From NCBI RefSeq assembly GCF_963675165.1, contig NC_087377.1:14814198-14878197 (forward strand): a stretch of 64,000 nucleotides of DNA. The letters are read 5' to 3'. The notes beneath the pieces are model-generated. The model saw nothing but the letters and a program-made list of their open reading frames with translations, was not told where the DNA came from and did not search any database. This DNA is from Halichondria panicea. Its lineage: Eukaryota; Porifera; Demospongiae; Suberitida; Halichondriidae. Numbering within the stretch: the stretch's first letter is position 1; every line of letters starts with the position of its first letter. The position numbers and the translations under genes are program-made. Shown piece after piece: positions 47,501 to 56,969 of this stretch.

Positions 47501-50500
47501 GAGGTGGCTGTATTGCAAGAAATAACCGCGGCTAAAGCAAGTCCATACATCAAAATCTAATGACTAATTTGCGGCTCTGTCTCAAGAATAATGAATCATT
47601 AATGCTTCTCTATACTTAAGTGTAATACCAAACCCCACACCTAAAACGTCCGTAATACTGGAAAATATAGAGTTATAGGGACAGCCAGAACTGGGGCCGG
47701 TATACAGAATAGCAAGTGGCTGCATTACAGAGCGAGTTTTATGCAGTAAAGATCAAGCTATAGCCAAACGAAACGACTGGTATATCGAGGTGACTGAACT
47801 TCGGAGAGCCGGATTAGCGAGAGTCTACTGTATTGGGCGCCTTGACTTTATCATAGTCTGTGTACATGTGAATGAATGCGTGCACCACAGGAAATGCTAT
47901 ATTATGGTTTAGGGTTTATGTCACCATTATACAACTCAGCAAGTATACCATATCGGGTTTCGAATGCGAGGTTAAGTGTAGTGTTTCCACCCACACATCA
48001 AATGAGTTAAAAATCATGAAACTAGAAATTTTCTCTCGGCAAAATTTTAACCTCGGTATAATTATAGGAGATATTGAGCTTTTTTCTTAAAAAGACGATT
48101 ATATAGCATTTATACACAGTAGACTTCTTTTGTACTGCAAGGAGAGAAAAGCTCTAGCCAAAAAATCTCATTACTGATATTCATAATCAATCACTATACC
48201 GTAACCTAGACACTGCATGTGTAACTAGTGTTGTGAATTGCATGCAAAGCAATATAAGATACATGATATGCACTTGTATACAATTTGCCAATAATTCATC
48301 CCATTTTGCTGAGTTGTAAATGATGACATAGCATTCCGTGTGGTGAATACATTCACACGCAGACTATGAATAATTATAATCAATGGTTCCTACGTGCACA
48401 AACTGCTGTCTGTTTGTCAACTATGCCATCATGATGGTTTTAGTCTTGTGCTAAAGTTACATCAACTTGTTATCAATCTTATCAACTGCTGTCTAGATTA
48501 ACATTTGTTAACTTAGTCTATGTCATCATGATGGTTTTTGTCTTGTGCTAAAGTTGCATCAACTTATTATCAACTGTTGTCTATTGTTATTAGATTAACG
48601 TGCCGACTGAAGTCACAACATACTGGTGTGCTGTATTTGAGCTTCCTAGTGAGATCCAGGCAGAAACACGTTACATTACTAAGGTGATTATACATGTGGT
48701 ATATGAATTGCTGCATGTCTATAATTATATAAAGAGTTATAGCATGCTCTCCACTATATATACAGATTTCTCCAACAATTTCTAAAGGCAATGAGGCTAA
48801 TGTGCATCACATTGTAGTGTACGAATGTGACACTCTCAACAATACTCATGTGGGAGAGAGTGGTGCTTGTAGAGGGGAAGTAAGTGATGCTGTGTCAGAA
48901 TGCACAGGAGGATTAGTGCTTGCAGCGTGGGCTATAGGAGGAGCTGTAAGTTGAATTTGTATATAGCTGTTTTAACACCTCTATACACGCATGCAAGAAT
49001 AATTATTGGCTGCAGTTGACTAATCTAATTATAGGACTTCTATTATCCTGCTAATGTTGGCTATCCTATTGGTGGAGGAGGACCTCGATTCATTGTTATG
49101 GAAACACACTATGATAACCCTGAAATGAGATCAGACATAAATGACAGCTCTGGAATAGCATTTTCATACACTGCTACAATTCCTGTTTACGAGGCTGGTA
49201 TTCTTACCGTTGGTCACCTAACAAGCTCAGGACATATTATTCCTCCGGGAGCTGCAGAGTTTAATTCCTTTGGAGACTGTGCTGCTGAATGCACTAATAA
49301 TGTGAGCTCTATAATTATTATAGCCAACCATGCAATCATGTAGTATTTTTATTCATATAATGTTTATACGTTCAGTATTTTCCGTCTAATGGCATTACAG
49401 TCTTCAGTAACTTTCTTCACACTCATCTTGCTGGTGAGAACCTAGCTGTTGGCTATAGAAATTGAAGTTGAGCTTTATATATAGGTTATGGAGTAACATT
49501 ACGTCACTATCGACCAACTTCAGAAGATAGCACTTGCAGTGCATTTGAAGAATTAGCACCAATTGAAGAGAACCCTTCGTACGACTTCAACTATCAACAG
49601 TATACTGTCCTTTCAAATCCTATCACAGTCCTACCTGTAAGTTCACCGCATGTGTTTGGTAAATCACTATGCGGAATGATGTGTATAGTTTTCATCCAAA
49701 GTGTGTGACCATTGTGGAACCTCCATTAACAATCACCTCTGAAGAGCAACCACACACTATAAAATAGCCAAGAGCTCAGTTCCGGATTGAAACTACAATG
49801 ACTTATATGTAAAGCAACCTCTCAGGAATTAACGGCCACCTCTCTACTCCGTATAACGAGCAGCTTTCTATATAGTCTCCAATTAGCTTTAGCACTGGAA
49901 AATAATCTCCCAGAATGGACAGCCACACTCAGAATTAGAAAAAAATTATGAGCATTATTTTGCACAATCGTGAAAACATAGCTGTAGCTTTTCCCTATTT
50001 ATACAGCCTTTTCAAAGCTTCTATGAGATAGAGAAGCAGTTATCAAAGCTCCCGAGATCCATTTGCAGCAGGAATACTCATGTGCATGGCTGGCAATCTA
50101 AACCTCCCAACAAAGACACCTCTCTATGTAACGGCCAAAAGGCTGTTCCCCAATGGTATCTGTTTTATGGAGGTTCCACTGTGGCAAATGTCAGTTTTTC
50201 CTGATAGTTGCCACAATTGTTATTATAATTATAATTAGTCATGCACTTGCGTGAAAACCACACGTACATCATTTTGTACAGTATATAGATCAATTTTCAA
50301 TCTAATTTTCACAGGGAGATACTCTTCGAGTGGAGTGTAACTACAGAACAGAAAACAGAAATGAGACGACGTTTGTAAGTTATTTATGAGTTAGGATGTC
50401 TCACACTATAATCCATATACCGTATATATATAGGGTGGACCCTCTACCCAAGATGAGATGTGTCTTTCATTTATCGCCTATTATCCTCGTGTAAACCTGA

Positions 50501-51097
50501 CTGGATGTTTTAGTACTCCCAATTTTTTCTCCCCCCTGTATCTAAGAAATTTCTTCAGTGGTAACCATGTTTCACAGTGAGCTGCAATAATTATACTAGT
50601 CAGTGGACTGAATTTATTTTTCTTCTGTCCCATGCAGAGAATTTCTAACCGAATTAGCACAAGCTCAAACCTTTAGTGCAAGGAGAGCAGCTTGGAATAA
50701 AGTGAATTGGACACCTGAGGCTATCGATACATTTGAAAACAACTTAATAAGCGGCCCCATTTTAGATATTTGCCTGCCACCTGACGTGAACCTCGCAGTA
50801 AGTGCATGTACTATAAACACTAAACGCATACATCCTTTGCTCACTGTGCATGTGTACGCCATATATCAGCTTTTTGATGCTCATTTCTCTCTGTAGAACT
50901 TTTTCAGAACAGCTCCTACTTTCTTCAAAAATGAGCTCCAGCAACCCAACTGTACCTACCAAGCAGCTGACCAGTGCACTGGTTCAGTTGAGCCAATGGA
51001 CTGTTGCTCTCGTCTAGGACAGGGTGCTGGTGAAATAATCTCCGGCAGTTTGGTGCTTGTCACCCTCTGTTTGGCTGCTGTTTTCTCCATGCTGTGA
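44574..51097 (+). CDS. MOXD1: DOMON plus copper type II monooxygenase, MOXD1/DBH-like, copy 1
   Basis: Twelve exons join to 633 aa: 44574-44834, 44900-45046, 45265-45447, 48594-48683, 48766-48945, 49035-49301, 49376-49433, 49485-49636, 50315-50374, 50434-50576, 50638-50797, 50897-51097 (TGA). Signal peptide LILCVCFLPAALA; DOMON domain (LHWSFNVEEQSIRFAVNVSTTGWVGLGLS); then the two catalytic PHM/DBH-type beta domains. All copper ligands of the family are present: H241-H242 (VHHIVVYEC) and H312 (METHYDNP) for one copper; H391, H393 (LHTHLAG) and M475 (DEMC) for the other. The C terminus is a hydrophobic tail without charged end (LVLVTLCLAAVFSML), suggesting a GPI anchor. The family hydroxylates at carbon using copper, oxygen and ascorbate; the substrate here is unknown. 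A tandem paralog follows at 56970. Symbol denotes family, not strict orthology. Confidence 0.93.
45560..46610 (+). repeat. Intronic segmental duplication, left copy
   Basis: Starts near tgtctatttatttagatctg and matches 47400-48330 through cgttaatccggtcaccc, aacttcggagagccg, aatgaatgcgtgca and ctataccgtaacctagacac. It lacks a short piece ending gattagcgagagtctac that is kept in the right copy, and has gained the MITE at 46276-46453. Confidence 0.85.
46276..46453. mobile_element. 178-bp MITE with TAA target duplication and preserved empty site
   Basis: Ends ggccacaccaaattgaa and taatttggtgtggcc are inverted repeats; TAA flanks both sides (46273-46275, 46454-46456). The other copy of the duplication reads ttcataatcaatcactat with no insert (about 48178-48196), which is the empty site. 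Confidence 0.9.
47400..48330 (+). repeat. Intronic segmental duplication, right copy
   Basis: Counterpart of 45560-46610 in the same 3.1-kb intron of monooxygenase gene 1. Its inner part is bounded by ctctcgttaatccgg and ccggattagcgagag, itself an inverted pair, so the duplicated unit contains an older TIR element. Confidence 0.85.
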
Positions 51098-52250
51098 AGT
51101 AAATGACATTCTGAACTTGAAACAATTTATTGTTTAGCATCGAGTGTAGTTTAGTTCTCGGTTTACTGTATTTGAGCTGTATTGTATTAATCAAAGTGAA
51201 TAGAGTATCAAGTCGCCCTAAAAAAACTCTGAAACAGATCCTCAGCTCTGCTCATACCCAGTAGAGCATTCAACATGACACACACTACATACATACAATA
51301 ATTTGCAATGAGCAAAAAAGGTATATGACCCTGGCATCGGTCTGGAATACGTTATTTTTCAGGGGGAGGGGGGTCAAATTTTATTTTCGCCAATTTTGCT
51401 TAGAAGCAGAGATATACAATCAAAAGTCTTGCTCTTGTACTAGCCTCGATATCATGAGCGGTTTGTTCTCGAGGTCACCGCACAGCTGGCTTTGATAACT
51501 TGTATCTCTGCTTCTGAGCAAAATTGGTAAAAATTAAATTTGACCCCCTGAAAAATAACGTTTTAAACTTACAGACACTAAAAACTAACAATATTCATAC
51601 TCTGTCTCAAGTACCAGTGGAACAAAACTGCTACATGTACTGATACCCAAACCAGAGCGCAGTGTTGGTTGGACTCCGCCCAACTAACAAATGTCACAAA
51701 TGATAATATGGGCAACAGATATATAAACTCAAAATAAATCAATTGTCTTGGGTGAGATCAGGAGCACATTACAGAAGGAGCGTCAAACTGTGCATGGGTT
51801 CGGAAATCGCATCTCGTGTCCTTTCCTAAACGCCGCATTGCGTAAGTACTATGTACATAAATTACAGACCAGCGGTCAGCCTGTGAATATCATTATGAAC
51901 GGATTTTGTATGTAGTTGCAGCAGCAGGAGAGCTAGGTTGAGCCAGAACGAGCTAAAATGAATAGCTAGGTCATCTTTGATGGATGTTGGTATACATCAT
52001 GGAAGAGACTGCATGCATGCATGTCATTTGTGAGGTACAGAAAGTTCTGAAATAGGAGCATATCCAGTCACTTTGTACATAGAAAGTTTGCTAGACTAGA
52101 CATAGACTAACACATACTGTAATGTGCTCCTGGTGAGAACCATATCCAGAGAGGGGCTTTTTGCTGCTTTCGACCCAACCCCCTATTAGCACTACTGTGC
52201 TAATGATTGAATACCATGATGCAATCATCACTCTGCTCTGTGCTCCGCAC
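51098..52250. other. Intergenic: upstream region of monooxygenase gene 2, cut off by the transposon
   Basis: Contains the foldback element at 51345-51595 and an inverted pair caggagcacattacag (51766) / ctgtaatgtgctcctg (52117). The original upstream promoter sequence of the second monooxygenase gene must lie here, now 4.7 kb from its TATA box. Confidence 0.55.
51345..51595. mobile_element. ~250-bp foldback element
   Basis: aatacgttatttttcagggg ... ccaattttgcttagaagcag at the left pairs with ctgcttctgagcaaaattgg ... ccccctgaaaaataacgtt at the right. A partial copy lies at 32615-32815. Confidence 0.85.
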
Positions 52251-52282
52251 CATAGATAAACGAGATAGAGGGATTGGAAACG
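52251..52282 (+). repeat. Left terminal inverted repeat of the P-like transposon
   Basis: 32 bp, exact complement of 56875-56906; pairing stops at the next base. Confidence 0.97.
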
Positions 52283-52343
52283 ACAAAACTCCTCGAATAC
52301 TATCCGCGTTTCGCTGCGGTTTAATCGAGGCTTACGTTTGATT

Positions 52344-53399
52344 ATGGCTGAGGCTCAGGCTAGGACAAAGACACCTTCAAACAAACCATCTATGAAGAAG
52401 CCATCGAACAAGAAAATAGAAGACGAGTTGGAAATTGTGTTGAATGCTATTGGATGTGTGTTAAAGACGGAAGAAGAAATTGATGTTAAAGTAGAAAGTA
52501 AAAGATCTATACAACAAGTTGTGGAATTGTCACAGTCAGCTGAAAAGAAGGCCATACTTCAAACATTTTGTCTGGAACTAGTAGCTGTGATAAACAAAAC
52601 ACTGAAGCACTTTGGGAGAGTCAGAGAACACACAGCAAAAGAGCGAGCTCAAACATTATTCTTCACGTCATCACAGCAGGAACTACCTGGTGTATGGAAA
52701 CATGGTTGTGCCCAGCTAGGAATATCAGTTGTCAGTGTACATCAACAGCAGTCAGTAAATCGAGTTTTGTTCGAAAAAGTTTTGGCTAGGAGTCTAAGTC
52801 ACTGTGAAGATAATTCAAGTAAGCTTACCCGTAAACGAGAAGATCTTTCATGTGACGAATGTAATGCTGTTAGATATGCAGCCGGCTATACAACAAAAAA
52901 GCTATTAGAAGTGTATAAAAAAGTTAATTCATGTACTGCTGCTAACTTTGTTGAATGTCTCTCTCAAATGAAAATGGTGGGTCATCGACATGGAAGTATT
53001 GAAGACTGCTCTTTTTACGACTTTTCAATGGAATGGATGGCAAACATTGACAGAGGTGGACTGTTCTACGTAGATGACAAAAGTTTTATGCTGTTTAAAG
53101 CTATTGAAATAAAAACACAAGAATTGCTCCCACAGCACTTACGAACACAACAAACGAGCAGTAAGGAGTTGATTGCTGAAGTAGTAGCCGATGATGATGT
53201 ACAATTTTGGTGGTCTATGATATCCATTGACATTGATTTAGAGATTGAACAATCACAATTGCTGGAGGAGATAATTGAAAAGTGGATAACTATGAGAGGT
53301 TTTTCAATGGTGTCTTCTTGGCTTGAGCAGTACAAGCTAGCCAAGCAAAAGAATGTCAAAAGATCAAAAAGTCTCAGAAAAGATCTCAGTACTGACTAG
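52344..53399 (+). CDS. Transposon-borne accessory ORF of unknown function
   Basis: An uninterrupted 351-aa ORF, ATG 93 bp inside the left terminal repeat, ending TAG. The start is lysine/proline rich (KTPSNKPSMKKPSNKK). A mostly helical, charged body follows, with CDEC next to NAVRYAAGYTTKKLLEVYKK, and the basic tail is KQKNVKRSKSLRKDLS. I do not recognise the family. The AGYxxxKL phrase is reminiscent of a motif near the C terminus of several DDE transposase groups, which is only a hint. It lies convergent to the transposase inside the same terminal repeats, with 171 bp between stops, so it is likely mobilised as part of the element. A DNA-binding or transposition-regulating role is speculation. 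Confidence 0.8.
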   Translation: MAEAQARTKTPSNKPSMKKPSNKKIEDELEIVLNAIGCVLKTEEEIDVKVESKRSIQQVVELSQSAEKKAILQTFCLELVAVINKTLKHFGRVREHTAKERAQTLFFTSSQQELPGVWKHGCAQLGISVVSVHQQQSVNRVLFEKVLARSLSHCEDNSSKLTRKREDLSCDECNAVRYAAGYTTKKLLEVYKKVNSCTAANFVECLSQMKMVGHRHGSIEDCSFYDFSMEWMANIDRGGLFYVDDKSFMLFKAIEIKTQELLPQHLRTQQTSSKELIAEVVADDDVQFWWSMISIDIDLEIEQSQLLEEIIEKWITMRGFSMVSSWLEQYKLAKQKNVKRSKSLRKDLSTD

Positions 53400-53570
53400 C
53401 TGTAGCTGTGTACATGTATTAATACTTTGGTGCAATATTATGTTTCTCTCGTTTTAGGGATATTACTTATCTAATTACAAGTATGTATTGAAGTTACGAT
53501 AGTAATTAATACAGTCATGGAATTATAGAGTTAAAAACAACATGAAACACAATAATACATACAACACACC

Positions 53571-56333
53571 CTACTTATGTCTAGGTCTCTTCTTAAGGGG
53601 AGTGTCATCAACTACTTCCTCTTCATTAAATAGCCTTCTCTTTTTAGACGAATTTCCCCTTACTGGTAGCATGGAAAGACTGCCTTGAACTCGAATTGAT
53701 TGGGAAGATTGCAAGCAAGATTGTAGAGTAGGGTTAGTACAAAATCCTCCTCTACTACGCAACTGTCCAAAATAGTTTTCTAATGGATCTTGAGAGAAAC
53801 ATTCGCTGAGTAAGTATCGACCAGACACACATGGTAGACTAAACAAGTATCGAATGACAGCCACAAATGATTTCACTGCAAAAATAGATATGCACATACC
53901 TATACATGTATGTATATGCTATATGTAATTACCAGTAATCCTTAATCCTTCCCTAGTTGCCCTGCTCAGAAGCATTGTTGGTTTTTCTGCCTTCGGTACA
54001 TCAGTTCTTGTTTCCACACTATCCTCCCATTCTTTGAGGTATCCTAGGAAATCTTTTTCCAACCACTGCAATAGAAGTGTGTGTACAGTGTGTTATAAAT
54101 GGTATGTTGCCATTTTAATCTTACATTTAGGCGTGCATCGTCAGCATCTTCATATGGCTTCAAGTTGTGTTTTCTCCGTTTTAAGTATACTTTTGGGTGA
54201 CGTACATTAAGACAGTCGAACAACTTATCCATCATGCGCACGAATCTTTGCGTTTCAAATGTGTCCACAGACCCTTGCATACACAATCCTTCAGCGACTG
54301 ATTCACTTAATACCTGTGCATAACGATGTATTAATTTAATAACAAGGCATTTCCTTACCTCGGCTGCAAGGCTCACTTTCATTCTTGAATACGAATTTAG
54401 ATCAACATGTTCTTTCGAAAGTTTTTTAAGAAGAAATAGTCCCTCTGACCTCTTTCCCATTGATACTTTGCCATTGTAGAGGGAGCGCAAATGATCCCAG
54501 CTAATATGTTTGCCATTGATCTGTGAACAGATTCATAATTTGAAAGAGCAAACAACCACATGATTTATACTCACCCACAGTTTTCTTGTCCATCCATGCC
54601 CAAAGGAATGTGACCAACAATTACGCGTTGTTTTAATAAGGTGAGGGATGTCTGAAAAGAAGTGAATGTATCGTTCTTCAGTAGTATATGGATTTTTAAC
54701 TCGGTGACAAACATCATCCTTACTAACAGAGTGTATATTAAATAGCTTTCGATTTGTTGAAGCGCCATCTCCGGTTACTGCTATTACTTTAAAACCAAGT
54801 CTCTCTAATCGTTCTATTGCCTCCCAGACCATGAAAAATAGCGATGATCCTGTTACTTCAGCTGTAGCAAAATGAGCATACGGAAAATGCAATCCAGTAA
54901 AAACACCTCTTACCATAAGGCAAAGCAAATGTGTTGCAACGCTATTATCGGAAATGTTGCTCTCGCTTAGTTGATTTTCTACATCACTCAAATGAACGAA
55001 ACCAATCACATTATGATGATGCTTATCATAGACCAAACTCTCTCGCAACTTCATTTCATCTATTAAAATTACAATGAACTTTTTCCACTCCAATAGTCCA
55101 TGTTTACTAGCTTCTTCCAGCAACATTTTATCAACTTCGGATTGGAAACCACACTTAACTTTGAATACATGAGAATAATCTCTAAGTGTTCTTTCTGATG
55201 GTAGTCTTATAAAGCCAGAAGAACGCAAGGAATGATAAGCAGCTGAGGAGAGATACTTTAGATTTAAACACCACCTTATCATTGTGGGATGCCACCTCAT
55301 TTGTGCAGCGTTCATCACTGTTGCTGCTTTCAGTTGTTGATCCCAGAAGAGCCTTTTAAAAGAACCTTCAGGATAAGCTTTCAAAATTGAATCACTTCTT
55401 TGTACCATTATACCACGTAGCTCTTGATGTAGAGGCTCATCTACACTAACTCCTTTTGAATCAGATGATTCCTGTATTTTAGTTTTTAACCGTTTCACTT
55501 CAATCTCCATAAATTTACAACGACTTCGTAGACTTTTTAGCTTCTCTGTTCTTTGAGGAGTCTTTAAATACCGATCGTTAGTATGCATGCTTGCATCCTG
55601 ATTTGCACTTGAATATCGGCTATGCAACGAACGTAAAGTACATCTGTACTTAGAGCAATTAATACATTTTTCACCATTCACTAACAGTTCGCAATTAATT
55701 GTTCGTACAGTTTTTGAGTACGTTTGCTTGCCATTTGCAACAGGGAATCCACTGTCTAACTGAGCTTTTATTTCTCCATTAGGACTCAATAATTTTCCTT
55801 TGCGTGACACAATCATACCCACAAAATGCGGATCAGGGTTACCAGTACACACAGTACTTGATTGAATTACATCCAAAAGCTGTCTGAAACTCGAAAAACT
55901 TATTAGCGTAAATGGAATTGATGACAGTACTTTGGTATTTCCTGCGTCAACTTTGTGACCGTGAACAAACAATTCCCAAGATAAATCAACATTTACTAAC
56001 AATGTATGTGTTATAACCAGAGGTTGACTTGAAGTAGAAGCTTCAGATGATATCTTACAGAGTTTGATTGCTGTTATTGGCCTTTCAGGTGATGTTTGAT
56101 TACTCCATGTCATATCAAGGGTAGGCACTACGCGATCATGAAAATCTTCCAGAGTATTAACCTCAACATTTTGTTCTTTATTAGATGTCGATGGAACAGC
56201 GGATATGCTTTCCTGTAGCAAGTTATTGACATTATCATTGTGTTTTTATACTTATATACTTGCAACATACTTTCTTTTTCTGTTTTTCACTTTCCCAATT
56301 TTTGGCTTGGTAGAATCTCAACTTTCGCGGCAT
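53571..56333 (-). CDS. P-element/THAP9-type transposase
   Basis: Five exons give 844 aa: 56271-56333, 54575-56212, 54125-54520, 53933-54065, 53571-53875 (stop TAG). A short basic N terminus (MPRKLRFYQAKNWESEKQKKK) is followed by a Cys cluster C-x8-C-x2-C-x4-C (KCINCSKYRCTLRSL) and a coiled-coil-like stretch (LKSLRSRCKFMEIEVKRLKTK). The P-element-type catalytic region comes next (MRWHPTMIRWCLNL, FIVILIDEMKLRESLVYD, VIAVTGDGASTNRKLF, FFSDIPHLIKTTRN). The family's C-terminal QDPLENYFGQLRSRGG is near 53770. Acidic residues at about 55058, 54767 and 53778 are candidates for the RNase H-like catalytic set. No C2CH THAP zinc finger is visible at the N terminus, unlike Drosophila P or human THAP9. 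All splice phases agree and no stop or frameshift is seen. Confidence 0.92.
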
Positions 56334-56874
56334 TTTACTTCTCTGATTTTCTAAGAAACGGATTATAACAAAACACAGTCATTCTCATTCAACAAATCCA
56401 CAGCTTTTAAATTGCCCAATATCATAGTAATAACTATTGGAGCACTTTAATAATAGGTACGGAAACATTACACACTTTTTATACAAAAAGTAACTGACAC
56501 AGGCAAGTACATTTCTTACTATAATTGGCTAACACAATATTCTTGTTCATTCAAGTGTAAATTAGTGCCAGATATATTTTCAGCCCATTTTACAAACTAC
56601 TTTATAAGTTATAGGAACAGAAACATGAAATTTACTGAAAAAACTGCTGTTACTCACCTATACTTGCAAAAATTTTACAGCTGCACTATACCAACTTTAT
56701 GACAGTGTATGCCACGTGGGTGAACACATTTTACCACTGTAAACGTCACTGATGAGACTTCCTAGCTTTGGTTAAACGATTTTTCACATAGCACAAAGCT
56801 ATTTCGAGGGCGAAACGCGGTTGTTATTTGGGGGTGTTACGTCACATAAGCAAATTGTGTAGCATCACGTGATC

Positions 56875-56906
56875 CGTTTCCAATCCCTCTATCTCGTTTA
56901 TCTATG
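56875..56906 (-). repeat. Right terminal inverted repeat of the P-like transposon
   Basis: Exact complement of 52251-52282; followed at once by the TCCGCAC target duplication. Confidence 0.97.
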
Positions 56907-56921
56907 TCCGCACGCACAGGG

Positions 56922-56929
56922 TATAAAAG
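56922..56929 (+). promoter_or_regulatory. TATA box of monooxygenase gene 2
   Basis: TATAAAAG lies 48 bp before the ATG at 56970, matching the paralog. It is only 15 bp beyond the right end of the transposon and 8 bp past the target duplication. Confidence 0.8.
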
Positions 56930-56969
56930 AAGTTCACACACAATGTAATCATCACTCACAGCAGAAGAC

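Larger units (their letters stand above)
52251..56906. mobile_element. P-element/THAP9-type DNA transposon with two genes
   Basis: 4656 bp bounded by perfect 32-bp inverted repeats (52251-52282 and 56875-56906, starting catagataaacgagatagag). TCCGCAC directly flanks both ends (52244-52250, 56907-56913), a 7-bp target duplication. An 11-bp subterminal inverted pair ccgcgtttcgc (52304-52314) / gcgaaacgcgg (56810-56820) parallels the internal repeats known in P elements. It carries a spliced transposase (-) and a convergent single-exon ORF (+). Perfect ends and open frames suggest a recent, possibly still active insertion. Confidence 0.95.
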
